A stretch of DNA of 6,039 bases from Lonsdalea quercina subsp. quercina (GTDB lineage: Bacteria; Pseudomonadota; Gammaproteobacteria; Enterobacterales; Enterobacteriaceae): the NCBI RefSeq assembly GCF_000688655.1, contig NZ_JIBO01000005.1, forward strand, positions 12,755 to 18,793, read 5' to 3'. The translations under genes were made by a program, and so were the position numbers. The stretch's first letter is position 1; each line of letters begins with the position of its first letter. Under the pieces are notes generated by a model. It saw nothing but the letters and a program-made list of their open reading frames with translations. It was not told the DNA's origin and searched no databases. Shown here one piece after another: positions 1 through 5,560 of the stretch.

Positions 1-169
1 CGCTCTCATCTCCGCTGTTTTTAATATCGATGGTCGTTTCCTCTTTACCTGCAGGAATTAATACCGCGGATGAGGAAGGATGAATTTCAGCAGAAACGTA
101 ATGCGTGGCTGCGAGTGAAATCAGCATGGCAATAAAAACATTACGCATTGACACTATTGAAAATGACAT
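1..169 (-). CDS. Periplasmic fimbrial chaperone, N-terminal fragment (cut by window edge)
   Basis: This is the start of a gene running off the left edge; 56 codons are visible. Its predicted role is a PapD/FimC-type periplasmic chaperone that caps fimbrial subunits and delivers them to the usher. The visible part has a signal peptide (MRNVFIAMLISLAATHYVSA from the second Met), probably cleaved before EIHPSSSAVLIPAG. The following stretch, with a Val-Leu-Ile-Pro strand and then TTIDIKNSGDES, resembles the first beta strands of the chaperone N-terminal immunoglobulin-like domain. Two starts are possible. The ATG at 169 has an AGGA about 11 nt upstream and overlaps the usher by 29 nt. The ATG at 148 overlaps it by 8 nt (ATGCGTAA), has no visible Shine-Dalgarno and would rely on translational coupling. 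The identification rests largely on position after an usher plus the secreted N-terminus, because the diagnostic motifs lie outside the window. Confidence 0.72.
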   Translation of the reverse strand, partial: MSFSIVSMRNVFIAMLISLAATHYVSAEIHPSSSAVLIPAGKEETTIDIKNSGDES

Positions 170-2501
170 TTTTAATTTTTTCCTTTTTCTGAACGCTGCT
201 GGGCAACAGTCTGTATTTAACGTTGATATTTGAAGGTGAAGACATCCCTTCCTTTTCTAATTTTTTTAGATCTCCCTCATCAATAATAAGAATGTCCTTG
301 TCAATGAAACGGGCAAGCATTTTTCCATTGCTGTCGTAAAAGACGTCACTCTGACTAATTTTGGCGGGTTTATTCCTCCATTTTAAAAGCAGTAAACGGT
401 TTCTATAGGCGTTGAAATTAAAGTGTGCCACCGAACCACGTTTGGCCGAAAATTCCCGGATATTATTCGCAATAACAACCCCTTGAGGTAACCCTTCCGG
501 ACTGACTCGGATGAAATCATTACCGCTGTCGGTTATTGGACTGATAATCGCTTTGCCGTCGTGATTGGTGACGGCGCCCCCCTGCAACGATGAGACCTTC
601 AGATACTGACGGACGCCGGTATCAACAACCGCCCAGGTGTCGCTGACACGCGACGGAGAAAAGATAATGCCTTTCCGACTTGCGGCAATGGCTCCGGAAG
701 CATAGACCGCCGTTGTCTGGGAAGACAGGCCACTTTGTTTATTCTGCGACAGCGAAATATCTGCGGTCGTATAAGGCGTGGTGACCGAATTATCCAGAGA
801 AAACGCGTCACTTCGTTGCGCACCCGTCGTACGCATCTGGCTAGCGGTCAGCGTATAATTGTCGCTGACATGTGCACCCAGCGAGTTCATTAATCGCGAC
901 GTACCGGCATAATTGTAATATTGACTACGCCAGGTGGCCTGATGTTCACCAAAATTCAGGGGAACGCTAAGGAACAGATTCATGCTGACTTTATCTGCTT
1001 CTTTACGTCTCTGTATGGGCGACATATATGAGAGGTTTACCCCCACCGAAGCCCGTGGCAGAGCCAGGTTCAAACCGGTAGACACCGAGTTAAAACCTGG
1101 GGCGTCATAAAAGTTGTAATGGGTGAATGAAAAATTCCCGGTGATGCGGTCGTTCAGCCTAAGGCTTTGTGCAATACCGATACTGCTGCGTTGACTATTA
1201 ACGCCCCCCAATAAAGCCTGATCGAGGTAACTGAAGTGCCGGCTATTTTGCATGTAACTCAGGCTTGAATTCATAAAGCTGACAGTGAGATTCAGGCTAG
1301 AACCCATTTCACGGTTTTCATTACGGACAGTAGTCAGCCAGAGGTTAGAGCGTAATCGTCCGATATCTGAATAGTTACTGAGCGCAATGCCGTGGTAACG
1401 GGAGGTGGAGACCATTGCTGCTGCGGGACGTAATTTGTCACTGAATCGGTGACTAAAGCCAGCACCGGTGACCGGACTACGGCTTCCACTGGTCGTACGT
1501 CCCGAAAAAGCGTAATACCCGGCGCTTCCGTCCTGAGCGGCATTAATTTGCCCGCGTACGATTAATCTGGAGTCAATAACCTGGTCATTTCGTTTAATTA
1601 ACACAATGACATCGTCAGCGAAGCCTGACACCGGAATATTCTTCAGCTCGGCGTGGCCCTTCTGCACCGTCTGCTTCCATAGCAGCAGATTATTCTGCAA
1701 GAACTCAATGGTCAGAATTTCGGAAGCGTCATAGTCAAAATCGACAAAAGCCTGATTATTGCCAGTTGAAGAAGACACCATCGCGCCATCGATAAAGCCA
1801 GTGCCAAATCCACCGTCACTGACCATGGAGCGGCCGGCGCGGATCCTGATCTGTCCGATATCTCGCTCAGCGTAACCGTCGCGGATATGGTTATAACGAG
1901 CGTGAGTTTCATGGCTCCGGAAGGCGCTATAAGTGCCGTGCGCCCGGATAATCATATTATGGGTATTAATGCCCGCTTCGTAATCGGCATTCAGACTACT
2001 GAGCTGGCTTTCACCTCCGTTGAAACGGTATCCGTAGGCGTTGTAGTTGACGAACGCGCCGGTCCCCCCCGTAACGCGATTCATACCATCAGGATTGATG
2101 AGGAGTTTGGTTGAGACGACAAGCCTCAGAGTTGCATCAGAACGATCGTATTCCGTCCGTATCGAATGATTAAGACGGTGAAATTTGGCGTTATTAACGA
2201 CTTTGGTTGACGTCCATGATTCAGAAGATATTCCTGCATTATTCTTTATATCTTCCGAGTAATAGATAATATTATTCTCCGAAAATATTGAACCAGTTGA
2301 CACATACTTATTGTTCACATAAATGTCAACCACAGAAAAACCGGGGGGTGCAGTATTTCTATTAAGGGCATCATTTAGCTGCCCTGCGGTAATTCCATTA
2401 GCCTCAAGAAGGTTTCTGTCAAAATGCAGTGTTTGTGCCGATGATATAAAAGCATATAACATCGCGAAAACAGCAAAAAGAATACGCAGATTTTTTATCA
2501 T
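141..2501 (-). CDS. Fimbrial outer-membrane usher, YhcD-like size
   Basis: This is a 786-residue usher, the outer-membrane pore that accepts chaperone-subunit complexes and assembles the fimbria. Residues 1-22 are a clean signal peptide ending FISSA, and the mature protein begins QTLHFDRNLL. The usher N-domain hallmark PPGFSVVDIYVN lies at 52-63. The central region alternates polar and aromatic residues as in a beta barrel, with a plug-like segment around IPVSGFADDVIVLI. The C-terminal domains include SPEGLPQGVV, GSVAHFNF and, near 720-760, a DSNGKMLARFIDKD segment. The length is close to that of E. coli YhcD and shorter than FimD or PapC. I chose the ATG at 2501 because it gives a canonical signal peptide; an in-frame TTG at 2522 adds only MLRCLFI and lies in a hairpin. 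The mature protein contains no cysteine, so the disulfides of FimD-type ushers are absent. It sits 57 nt after the subunit gene and overlaps the chaperone gene. Confidence 0.93.
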   Translation of the reverse strand: MIKNLRILFAVFAMLYAFISSAQTLHFDRNLLEANGITAGQLNDALNRNTAPPGFSVVDIYVNNKYVSTGSIFSENNIIYYSEDIKNNAGISSESWTSTKVVNNAKFHRLNHSIRTEYDRSDATLRLVVSTKLLINPDGMNRVTGGTGAFVNYNAYGYRFNGGESQLSSLNADYEAGINTHNMIIRAHGTYSAFRSHETHARYNHIRDGYAERDIGQIRIRAGRSMVSDGGFGTGFIDGAMVSSSTGNNQAFVDFDYDASEILTIEFLQNNLLLWKQTVQKGHAELKNIPVSGFADDVIVLIKRNDQVIDSRLIVRGQINAAQDGSAGYYAFSGRTTSGSRSPVTGAGFSHRFSDKLRPAAAMVSTSRYHGIALSNYSDIGRLRSNLWLTTVRNENREMGSSLNLTVSFMNSSLSYMQNSRHFSYLDQALLGGVNSQRSSIGIAQSLRLNDRITGNFSFTHYNFYDAPGFNSVSTGLNLALPRASVGVNLSYMSPIQRRKEADKVSMNLFLSVPLNFGEHQATWRSQYYNYAGTSRLMNSLGAHVSDNYTLTASQMRTTGAQRSDAFSLDNSVTTPYTTADISLSQNKQSGLSSQTTAVYASGAIAASRKGIIFSPSRVSDTWAVVDTGVRQYLKVSSLQGGAVTNHDGKAIISPITDSGNDFIRVSPEGLPQGVVIANNIREFSAKRGSVAHFNFNAYRNRLLLLKWRNKPAKISQSDVFYDSNGKMLARFIDKDILIIDEGDLKKLEKEGMSSPSNINVKYRLLPSSVQKKEKIKNVIFNSVNA

Positions 2502-2508
2502 AATAAAT

Positions 2509-2534
2509 AGGCATCTCAGCAAGCCAAGATGCCT
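2509..2534 (-). promoter_or_regulatory. Stem-loop between subunit and usher genes
   Basis: A perfect 8-bp inverted repeat, AGGCATCT/AGATGCCT on either strand, encloses a 10-nt loop (2517-2526). It ends 7 nt before the usher ATG at 2501, so the only purine-rich candidate for the usher ribosome site (GAGAT) lies in the stem. No U-run follows, which argues against a full intrinsic terminator. Hairpins between the major pilin and the next gene are known in other fimbrial operons, where they mark processing sites and raise pilin over assembly proteins. The same role, perhaps with masking of usher translation, is inferred here. Confidence 0.6.
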
Positions 2535-2558
2535 GCCACAAATTAATGGAAGTTAGAG

Positions 2559-3245
2559 TCAGAAATAACGAACGTTAACCTGTGCCGTCCCCTGCCAGTC
2601 AACCTGTTCCGCATTAGTAATCATTTCACCATTGTTGAGCTGAGGCTCAATATCGAATACCCATGAGAATGATTTCCCCACTGCAGGTTTATTTGTGGTT
2701 TCATTCCACGGCGTGTAGTCTTCGGTCTTTTTATAGGCCCATGACTTAGTCAGAACTCTACCGAATGCGGTTCCATTATGAGCGCCACTGACCATATAAC
2801 CAAAAGAGGTATCATTAGTAATACCATCAACCGTCGTTGATACGGGATTCAGGGTGAAATTACCGAGTTTATTCCCAGTCACAGGATCAAAACCAAGTCC
2901 GAATATACGGTTGACATCGGCATGACCAGTTCTGCCATCAATATTTTCCCCAACCAGAGCACTGTCCTGATTAGGGTCAGTTGCCCAGAATGCTACACTT
3001 TGGTCTGACGGACAATTGAACTGCAAGGTGACTTTTTTTGCAGGAAAGTTATTCAGCGATTTCTGCTTTAAACTCGCGTGCTGCGTGATACCCCAGTCCA
3101 GATTATCCCCACCCACGATAGTGGCAATACATGCATTGGGGGCGATGATGCCATGTACATTAATGTTCATGGCGGAATAGGCATTGCCACATAACAGTAC
3201 ACTACTGCTGATTGATAGAACTGCTGCAATTTTTTTTATAGGCAT
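2559..3245 (-). CDS. DUF1120-type fimbrial structural subunit
   Basis: This is a 228-residue secreted protein, probably the major fimbrial subunit. Residues 1-24 form a signal peptide (MPIKK, hydrophobic core AAVLSISSSVLLCG, then NAYSA). The mature start MNINVHGIIAPNACIATI, a DWG segment, Cys39 and Cys78 (a likely disulfide), and FGLGFDPVTGNKLGNFTL match the layout I know from the DUF1120 family (YhcE/YhcF-like proteins of enterics). The C-terminus AQVNVRYF is an alternating beta strand with a penultimate tyrosine, as expected for the strand recognised by a chaperone. The ATG at 3245 was chosen over the in-frame ATG at 3257 because GGAA sits 6 nt before it and the signal peptide then begins correctly. 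It is the first gene of the fimbrial operon and is followed by a hairpin and then the usher. It could be a minor subunit or adhesin instead; being first with a strong ribosome site favours the major one. Confidence 0.85.
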   Translation of the reverse strand: MPIKKIAAVLSISSSVLLCGNAYSAMNINVHGIIAPNACIATIVGGDNLDWGITQHASLKQKSLNNFPAKKVTLQFNCPSDQSVAFWATDPNQDSALVGENIDGRTGHADVNRIFGLGFDPVTGNKLGNFTLNPVSTTVDGITNDTSFGYMVSGAHNGTAFGRVLTKSWAYKKTEDYTPWNETTNKPAVGKSFSWVFDIEPQLNNGEMITNAEQVDWQGTAQVNVRYF

Positions 3246-3251
3246 TTTGTC

Positions 3252-3255
3252 TTCC
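3252..3255 (-). promoter_or_regulatory. Ribosome binding site of the fimbrial subunit
   Basis: The minus strand reads GGAA, then a 6-nt spacer GACAAA, then ATG at 3245. It decides the start: the upstream ATG at 3257 has only AT-rich sequence before it. It is stronger than anything seen before the usher or chaperone starts, which fits high subunit output. Confidence 0.7.
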
Positions 3256-3281
3256 ATTTATATTATCGAGTACGTGAATTA

Positions 3282-3315
3282 CCGGCCATTCCGGCCAGAA
3301 AATATTACCTGGCCG
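3282..3315 (-). promoter_or_regulatory. GC-rich leader element: direct repeat and hairpin
   Basis: The sequence holds two direct copies of CCGGCCA (3282-3288 and 3291-3297, 9-bp spacing) and a 7-bp inverted repeat CGGCCAG/CTGGCCG (3292-3298 with 3309-3315, 10-nt loop). The second direct copy shares bases with one arm of the hairpin, so alternative pairings are possible. It lies about 35-70 nt before the subunit start in otherwise AT-rich DNA and would be in the 5' leader if the predicted promoter at 3353-3381 is right. It could be a leader structure controlling translation or transcript stability, or a protein site; the sequence does not decide. Confidence 0.45.
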
Positions 3316-3352
3316 TATCGAAAAACAAGGCATTAATATCTCTCTCAAGCTT

Positions 3353-3381
3353 TATAAATAAATAATATGCAGTAAATTCAA
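3353..3381 (-). promoter_or_regulatory. Possible sigma-70 promoter of the fimbrial operon
   Basis: On the minus strand TTGAAT (complement of 3376-3381) is followed after 17 nt by TTTATA (complement of 3353-3358); a 19-nt spacing would use TATAAA (3351-3356). The -35 match is fair and the -10 is weak, as expected for an activator-dependent promoter. It lies between the palindrome at 3408-3424 and the subunit gene. AT-richness makes chance matches likely, so the exact hexamers are uncertain. Confidence 0.3.
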
Positions 3382-3407
3382 CACATTAAGACCGTTCTCT
3401 TTGTTAA

Positions 3408-3424
3408 TCTTGAATAATTCAAGA
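3408..3424. promoter_or_regulatory. Perfect 17-bp palindrome, candidate operator
   Basis: The sequence TCTTGAAT-A-ATTCAAGA is a perfect dyad with 8-bp arms around one central base. It sits about 27 bp upstream of the candidate -35 of the fimbrial promoter, a normal position for an activator site. The DNA is AT-rich, so H-NS silencing with relief by a winged-helix regulator is plausible. The binding protein is unknown. Local candidates are the regulator encoded at 4138-4956 or an outside factor. Confidence 0.45.
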
Positions 3425-3677
3425 GATTTCACAGGTATTTACAGAGGTTGAGAGAAAAATTAATGCCCAGTGAAGATATAAATAGATAGATTGATGAGGT
3501 TATCAAATGAACATTCAGATAATCGAGGTGACATTCGACGTTTATTAGTAAGTGGGAGCGTATACTGATGAGGGAAAATTTGTTTTTTAATATTAGGTAG
3601 GCCGCTCCTGTACATCTCTTAACGTAAAAGACGTATAGGAGACGCTTCATTCATTTTTTTCGCTATCACCTAAAGTT

Positions 3678-4133
3678 CTATGGTTCTTTTTCACAGAGGT
3701 ATTGAGGAACCACGCCTGAATAGATGAACCATCCTTGCTCGCCCACAGGCCTGATTTTCAGGACCATGACCTGTCCTTGATGGCTATAAAATCCAGGGAA
3801 CCATTTTTTCTCAAGCTCGGGTGACATAACCATGAGGGGCGAATTAACAATAATATCGGACTTTAAAATATATATTTCACCATTTTTTTCGTATGTAAAA
3901 CGGATGTTTTTACTGATATGCGCCGAGGTATCTTTTCCATCGTAAAGAACGCCCGATATCGTCATTACGCCTTTTCCAGAGCTAAGTGACAGCATAGTAA
4001 TCATATCTAATTGTGTGTTTTTCTTAATCACGGTTAGTTCAGATTTACACGAGAGCACCGTTCCTTTCTTGTAATAAAAAACAATAGATACTGCTGCAAA
4101 AGTGATAAATAAAATAGCTAATACTGATTTCAT
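3678..4133 (-). CDS. FidL-like inner-membrane protein, partner of adjacent regulator
   Basis: This is a 151-residue protein with one N-terminal membrane helix (about residues 4-21, LAILFITFAAVSIVFYY) and a periplasmic domain of about 125 residues. That domain has two cysteines, Cys29 and Cys147, which could pair. Later landmarks are SGKGVMTISGVLYDG and WFIYSGVVPQYLC. The size, topology and position directly after a MarT/ToxR-type regulator match FidL-like proteins, named for fidL beside marT in Salmonella pathogenicity island 3. Their molecular function is poorly known; by analogy with ToxS or TcpH it may stabilise or tune the regulator's periplasmic domain. I chose the ATG at 4133, 4 nt after the regulator TAA, because it gives a clean membrane start; a TTG at 4151 would overlap the regulator by 14 nt. 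Tight spacing implies translational coupling. The family call comes from pattern and context, without an alignment. Confidence 0.72.
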   Translation of the reverse strand: MKSVLAILFITFAAVSIVFYYKKGTVLSCKSELTVIKKNTQLDMITMLSLSSGKGVMTISGVLYDGKDTSAHISKNIRFTYEKNGEIYILKSDIIVNSPLMVMSPELEKKWFPGFYSHQGQVMVLKIRPVGEQGWFIYSGVVPQYLCEKEP

Positions 4134-4137
4134 GGTG

Positions 4138-4956
4138 TTATATGTGCTCAATGTAATAATAAGAGTTGCAGTTTGCTCGTTGATTCAAGCCAATAGCATT
4201 CTGGCAAAGAAGAATGGAACTACGTTCTGATTTTTTGTAGGTTGTCACATAAAGAAATTTTTTCTTTTTACAGTTGAGACGTGAGGATTCCATGATTTTT
4301 TCTAGCTTGGCATCGTCCATACTATTGTCGGCATTGGTGTAAGCGTGACACTCTCTGAACTTGAGTTTTATTGGACGATATAAAACCCTCTCATCAGCAG
4401 ACTGCTGTCTTATCATTCCCCCCCCTACTAATACAGTAAGTAGAAAACAAACCGTACAGAAATAAAAGTTTTTTTTGAATAAACTAAGAACATAACGTCT
4501 CAAGAACCCGTCATCTTTAGCTGAGATCTTAGTCACCTCTTCATCAGGGCTTAATTTTTCTTCTATATTGACATTTATATCAGTGTCATCCGGCGTCTGA
4601 TTGTCAGTGTCGACGGGTGGCTTGCGTTCATAGTGAATGTCGGTAAGGGGGGAAAGAATAAATCCGCGACGCGGCATAGTGCGTATTATTTCTTCTTTCA
4701 GCCCCGTGCTGTTTAGCGCTCGCCGAAGATTAGAGATATTCTGATACAACGACGTGGCTGTAGGCTCCATTCCAAAACGACGCCATGCAAAGTCATATAA
4801 TTGTTGGTGAGTCACTAGTACGCCAAGGTTATCAATCAGCAGTTCCAGACACAGGGTTGCAGAAGCACTAAGCCGGATGGCGTTTTTTTTCCCGGAAATG
4901 ATTTTTTTATCAGGCTCAAATGTCACTATCTTATTTATTGTTATTTTTCTGCTCAA
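4138..4956 (-). CDS. ToxR/CadC-type membrane-anchored regulator, MarT/GrvA-like
   Basis: This is a 272-residue one-component transcription factor. An OmpR/PhoB-type winged helix occupies about residues 8-103: LCLELLIDNLGVLVTHQQLYDFAW is the front, SLYQNISNLRRAL the recognition helix region, and IIRTMPRRGFIL the wing. An acidic linker (about 110-150) leads to a membrane helix at about 165-182 (FYFCTVCFLLTVLVGGGM). The periplasmic part of about 90 residues has four cysteines (203, 229, 251, 263), suggesting disulfides or redox sensing. The start is TTG, supported by GGGAG 6 nt upstream; no in-frame ATG lies between the upstream stop and the DNA-binding domain. The pairing with a FidL-like gene resembles marT-fidL of Salmonella. 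Being next to, and codirectional with, the fimbrial genes suggests it controls them. The gene carries G8, A8, A8 and A7 tracts on its coding strand. The family call is firm; targets and signal are inferred. Confidence 0.85.
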   Translation of the reverse strand: MSRKITINKIVTFEPDKKIISGKKNAIRLSASATLCLELLIDNLGVLVTHQQLYDFAWRRFGMEPTATSLYQNISNLRRALNSTGLKEEIIRTMPRRGFILSPLTDIHYERKPPVDTDNQTPDDTDINVNIEEKLSPDEEVTKISAKDDGFLRRYVLSLFKKNFYFCTVCFLLTVLVGGGMIRQQSADERVLYRPIKLKFRECHAYTNADNSMDDAKLEKIMESSRLNCKKKKFLYVTTYKKSERSSILLCQNAIGLNQRANCNSYYYIEHI

Positions 4957-4962
4957 GTATAT

Positions 4963-4967
4963 CTCCC
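4963..4967 (-). promoter_or_regulatory. Ribosome binding site supporting the regulator's TTG start
   Basis: The minus strand reads GGGAG, a 6-nt spacer ATATAC, then TTG at 4956. The match and spacing are good. Going upstream in frame, a TGA comes before any ATG, so TTG is the only start that keeps the whole DNA-binding domain. The rare start codon should keep regulator levels low. Confidence 0.65.
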
Positions 4968-5001
4968 AAAAATGCTATTCAAACATGTAGGATTGAACCC
5001 T

Positions 5002-5028
5002 CTTATAAAGCATTCCTAGCATTGTGAA
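5002..5028 (-). promoter_or_regulatory. Possible promoter of the regulator gene
   Basis: The minus strand has TTCACA (complement of 5023-5028, five of six to consensus) and TATAAG (complement of 5002-5007, five of six), but only 15 nt apart, shorter than the usual 16-18. It is about 45 nt upstream of the TTG start. The weak spacing fits a regulated promoter, or the match may be chance in AT-rich sequence. Confidence 0.3.
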
Positions 5029-5061
5029 TGATATTTATTTATGGAATTTCAAGCTTATTTA

Positions 5062-5077
5062 GGCTTTGTTGAACAAA
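5062..5077 (+). mobile_element. IS903-like terminal repeat remnant
   Basis: GGCTTTGTTGAACAAA matches the start of the IS903-type (IS5 family) terminal inverted repeat as I recall it, GGCTTTGTTGAATAAA, at 15 of 16 bases. Its orientation would place the element to the right, but no transposase frame of about 300 codons follows and no opposite end is visible, so at most this is a solo or decayed end. TTTGTTGAACAAA is also a perfect 13-bp palindrome (6-bp arms, one central base), so it could be an operator about 110 bp upstream of the regulator. Confidence 0.35.
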
Positions 5078-5169
5078 CCGAACCATTGGCCGTAATGAGG
5101 GTTAAATCACCACATGCCCCATCCTGTAACAGCATAGCGTGGCAACAATAAAAATCTCAGATTGAACAA

Positions 5170-5560
5170 CTTAGAGTAAGACGCTCGAGGGTGTCGTCCG
5201 CGATTGCGCTATTCTGATGATTCGTTCATCCAGGCGGGGTATGCGGAGCCAACAACACCCTCGCGTGATCGCTCCACAGGACTGAAGGTTTCCGTATTGG
5301 CGAAGAGAAAGTGAAAATCGTAGGCAGGAAAAAGGTCACTGCCCCTGCCGGTGGACGCCGGTGATGGCGGGTGATATTGACGGTTCCCACTCAATAACGT
5401 GACTGATAGGAAGGTTATCCCGGGACTTATCCGTCGTGCCCACCGAAAACCGGACGGATTGCTGTTCGGAGTGCGTATTTAACGCTGTGTGATGATAATG
5501 CGCAGGTCGGGAAGCGATGACGATCAACCACAAGTAAAACCAAATGACACGTGCAGGCAG
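5170..5560. other. GC-richer stretch with broken reading frames, probable remnant
   Basis: Base composition rises here to roughly 58-63% GC in two 60-base samples I counted, against about 30% in the block after 5580. On the minus strand two overlapping frames of 65 and 61 codons (5336-5533 and 5209-5394) could be a single coding frame split by a frameshift near 5340-5390. Neither has a ribosome site or a family I recognise. The plus strand also shows short protein-like stretches between stops. A 9-bp inverted repeat (CGAGGGTGT at 5186-5194, ACACCCTCG at 5255-5263) lies inside. I read this as a piece of foreign or decayed coding DNA of unknown origin, not a working gene. Confidence 0.4.

Larger units (their letters stand above)
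3258..3677. other. Intergenic region between regulator pair and fimbrial operon
   Basis: These 420 nt separate the FidL-like gene from the fimbrial subunit. They are AT-rich and hold the palindrome, the promoter candidate and the GC-rich leader element listed separately. I see no convincing intrinsic terminator after the FidL-like gene, so read-through from the regulator pair into the fimbrial operon cannot be excluded. Two minus-strand open frames exist here (3429-3650, 73 codons; 3460-3615, 51 codons). Neither has a good ribosome site or recognisable product, and both are treated as spacer. Confidence 0.7.

Noticed and set aside
599..823. Minus-strand open frame of 74 codons inside the usher
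   Set aside because: It is an alternative frame of the usher gene with a composition unlike a protein and no ribosome site. The same applies to the frames at 1334-1543 and 1712-1912.
1887..2114. Plus-strand open frame of 75 codons
   Set aside because: It is antisense to the usher, with no start signal and no recognisable product. The plus-strand frame at 2323-2556 is rejected for the same reason.
2502..2522. TTG start for the usher at 2522
   Set aside because: It adds MLRCLFI before a complete signal peptide and places the start inside the hairpin; the ATG at 2501 is better.
3246..3257. ATG start for the fimbrial subunit at 3257
   Set aside because: No ribosome site lies before it, and it puts acidic residues ahead of the signal peptide; the ATG at 3245 has GGAA 6 nt upstream.
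3460..3615. 51-codon minus-strand frame beginning MYRSGLPN
   Set aside because: It looks slightly protein-like, but the purine-rich AAGAG abuts the ATG without spacing, no family is recognised, and it is short. A tiny gene or remnant cannot be wholly excluded.
3429..3650. 73-codon minus-strand frame in the intergenic region
   Set aside because: There is no ribosome site, the composition is of AT-rich DNA (many Leu, Ile, Tyr, Ser), and it covers the palindrome-proximal control region.
4134..4151. TTG start for the FidL-like gene at 4151
   Set aside because: It would overlap the regulator by 14 nt and place polar residues before the membrane helix, with no ribosome site; the ATG at 4133 is preferred.
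5209..5533. Two minus-strand frames (61 and 65 codons) as real genes
   Set aside because: They overlap each other, lack ribosome sites and match no family I know. They are kept only as evidence for a possible decayed gene.
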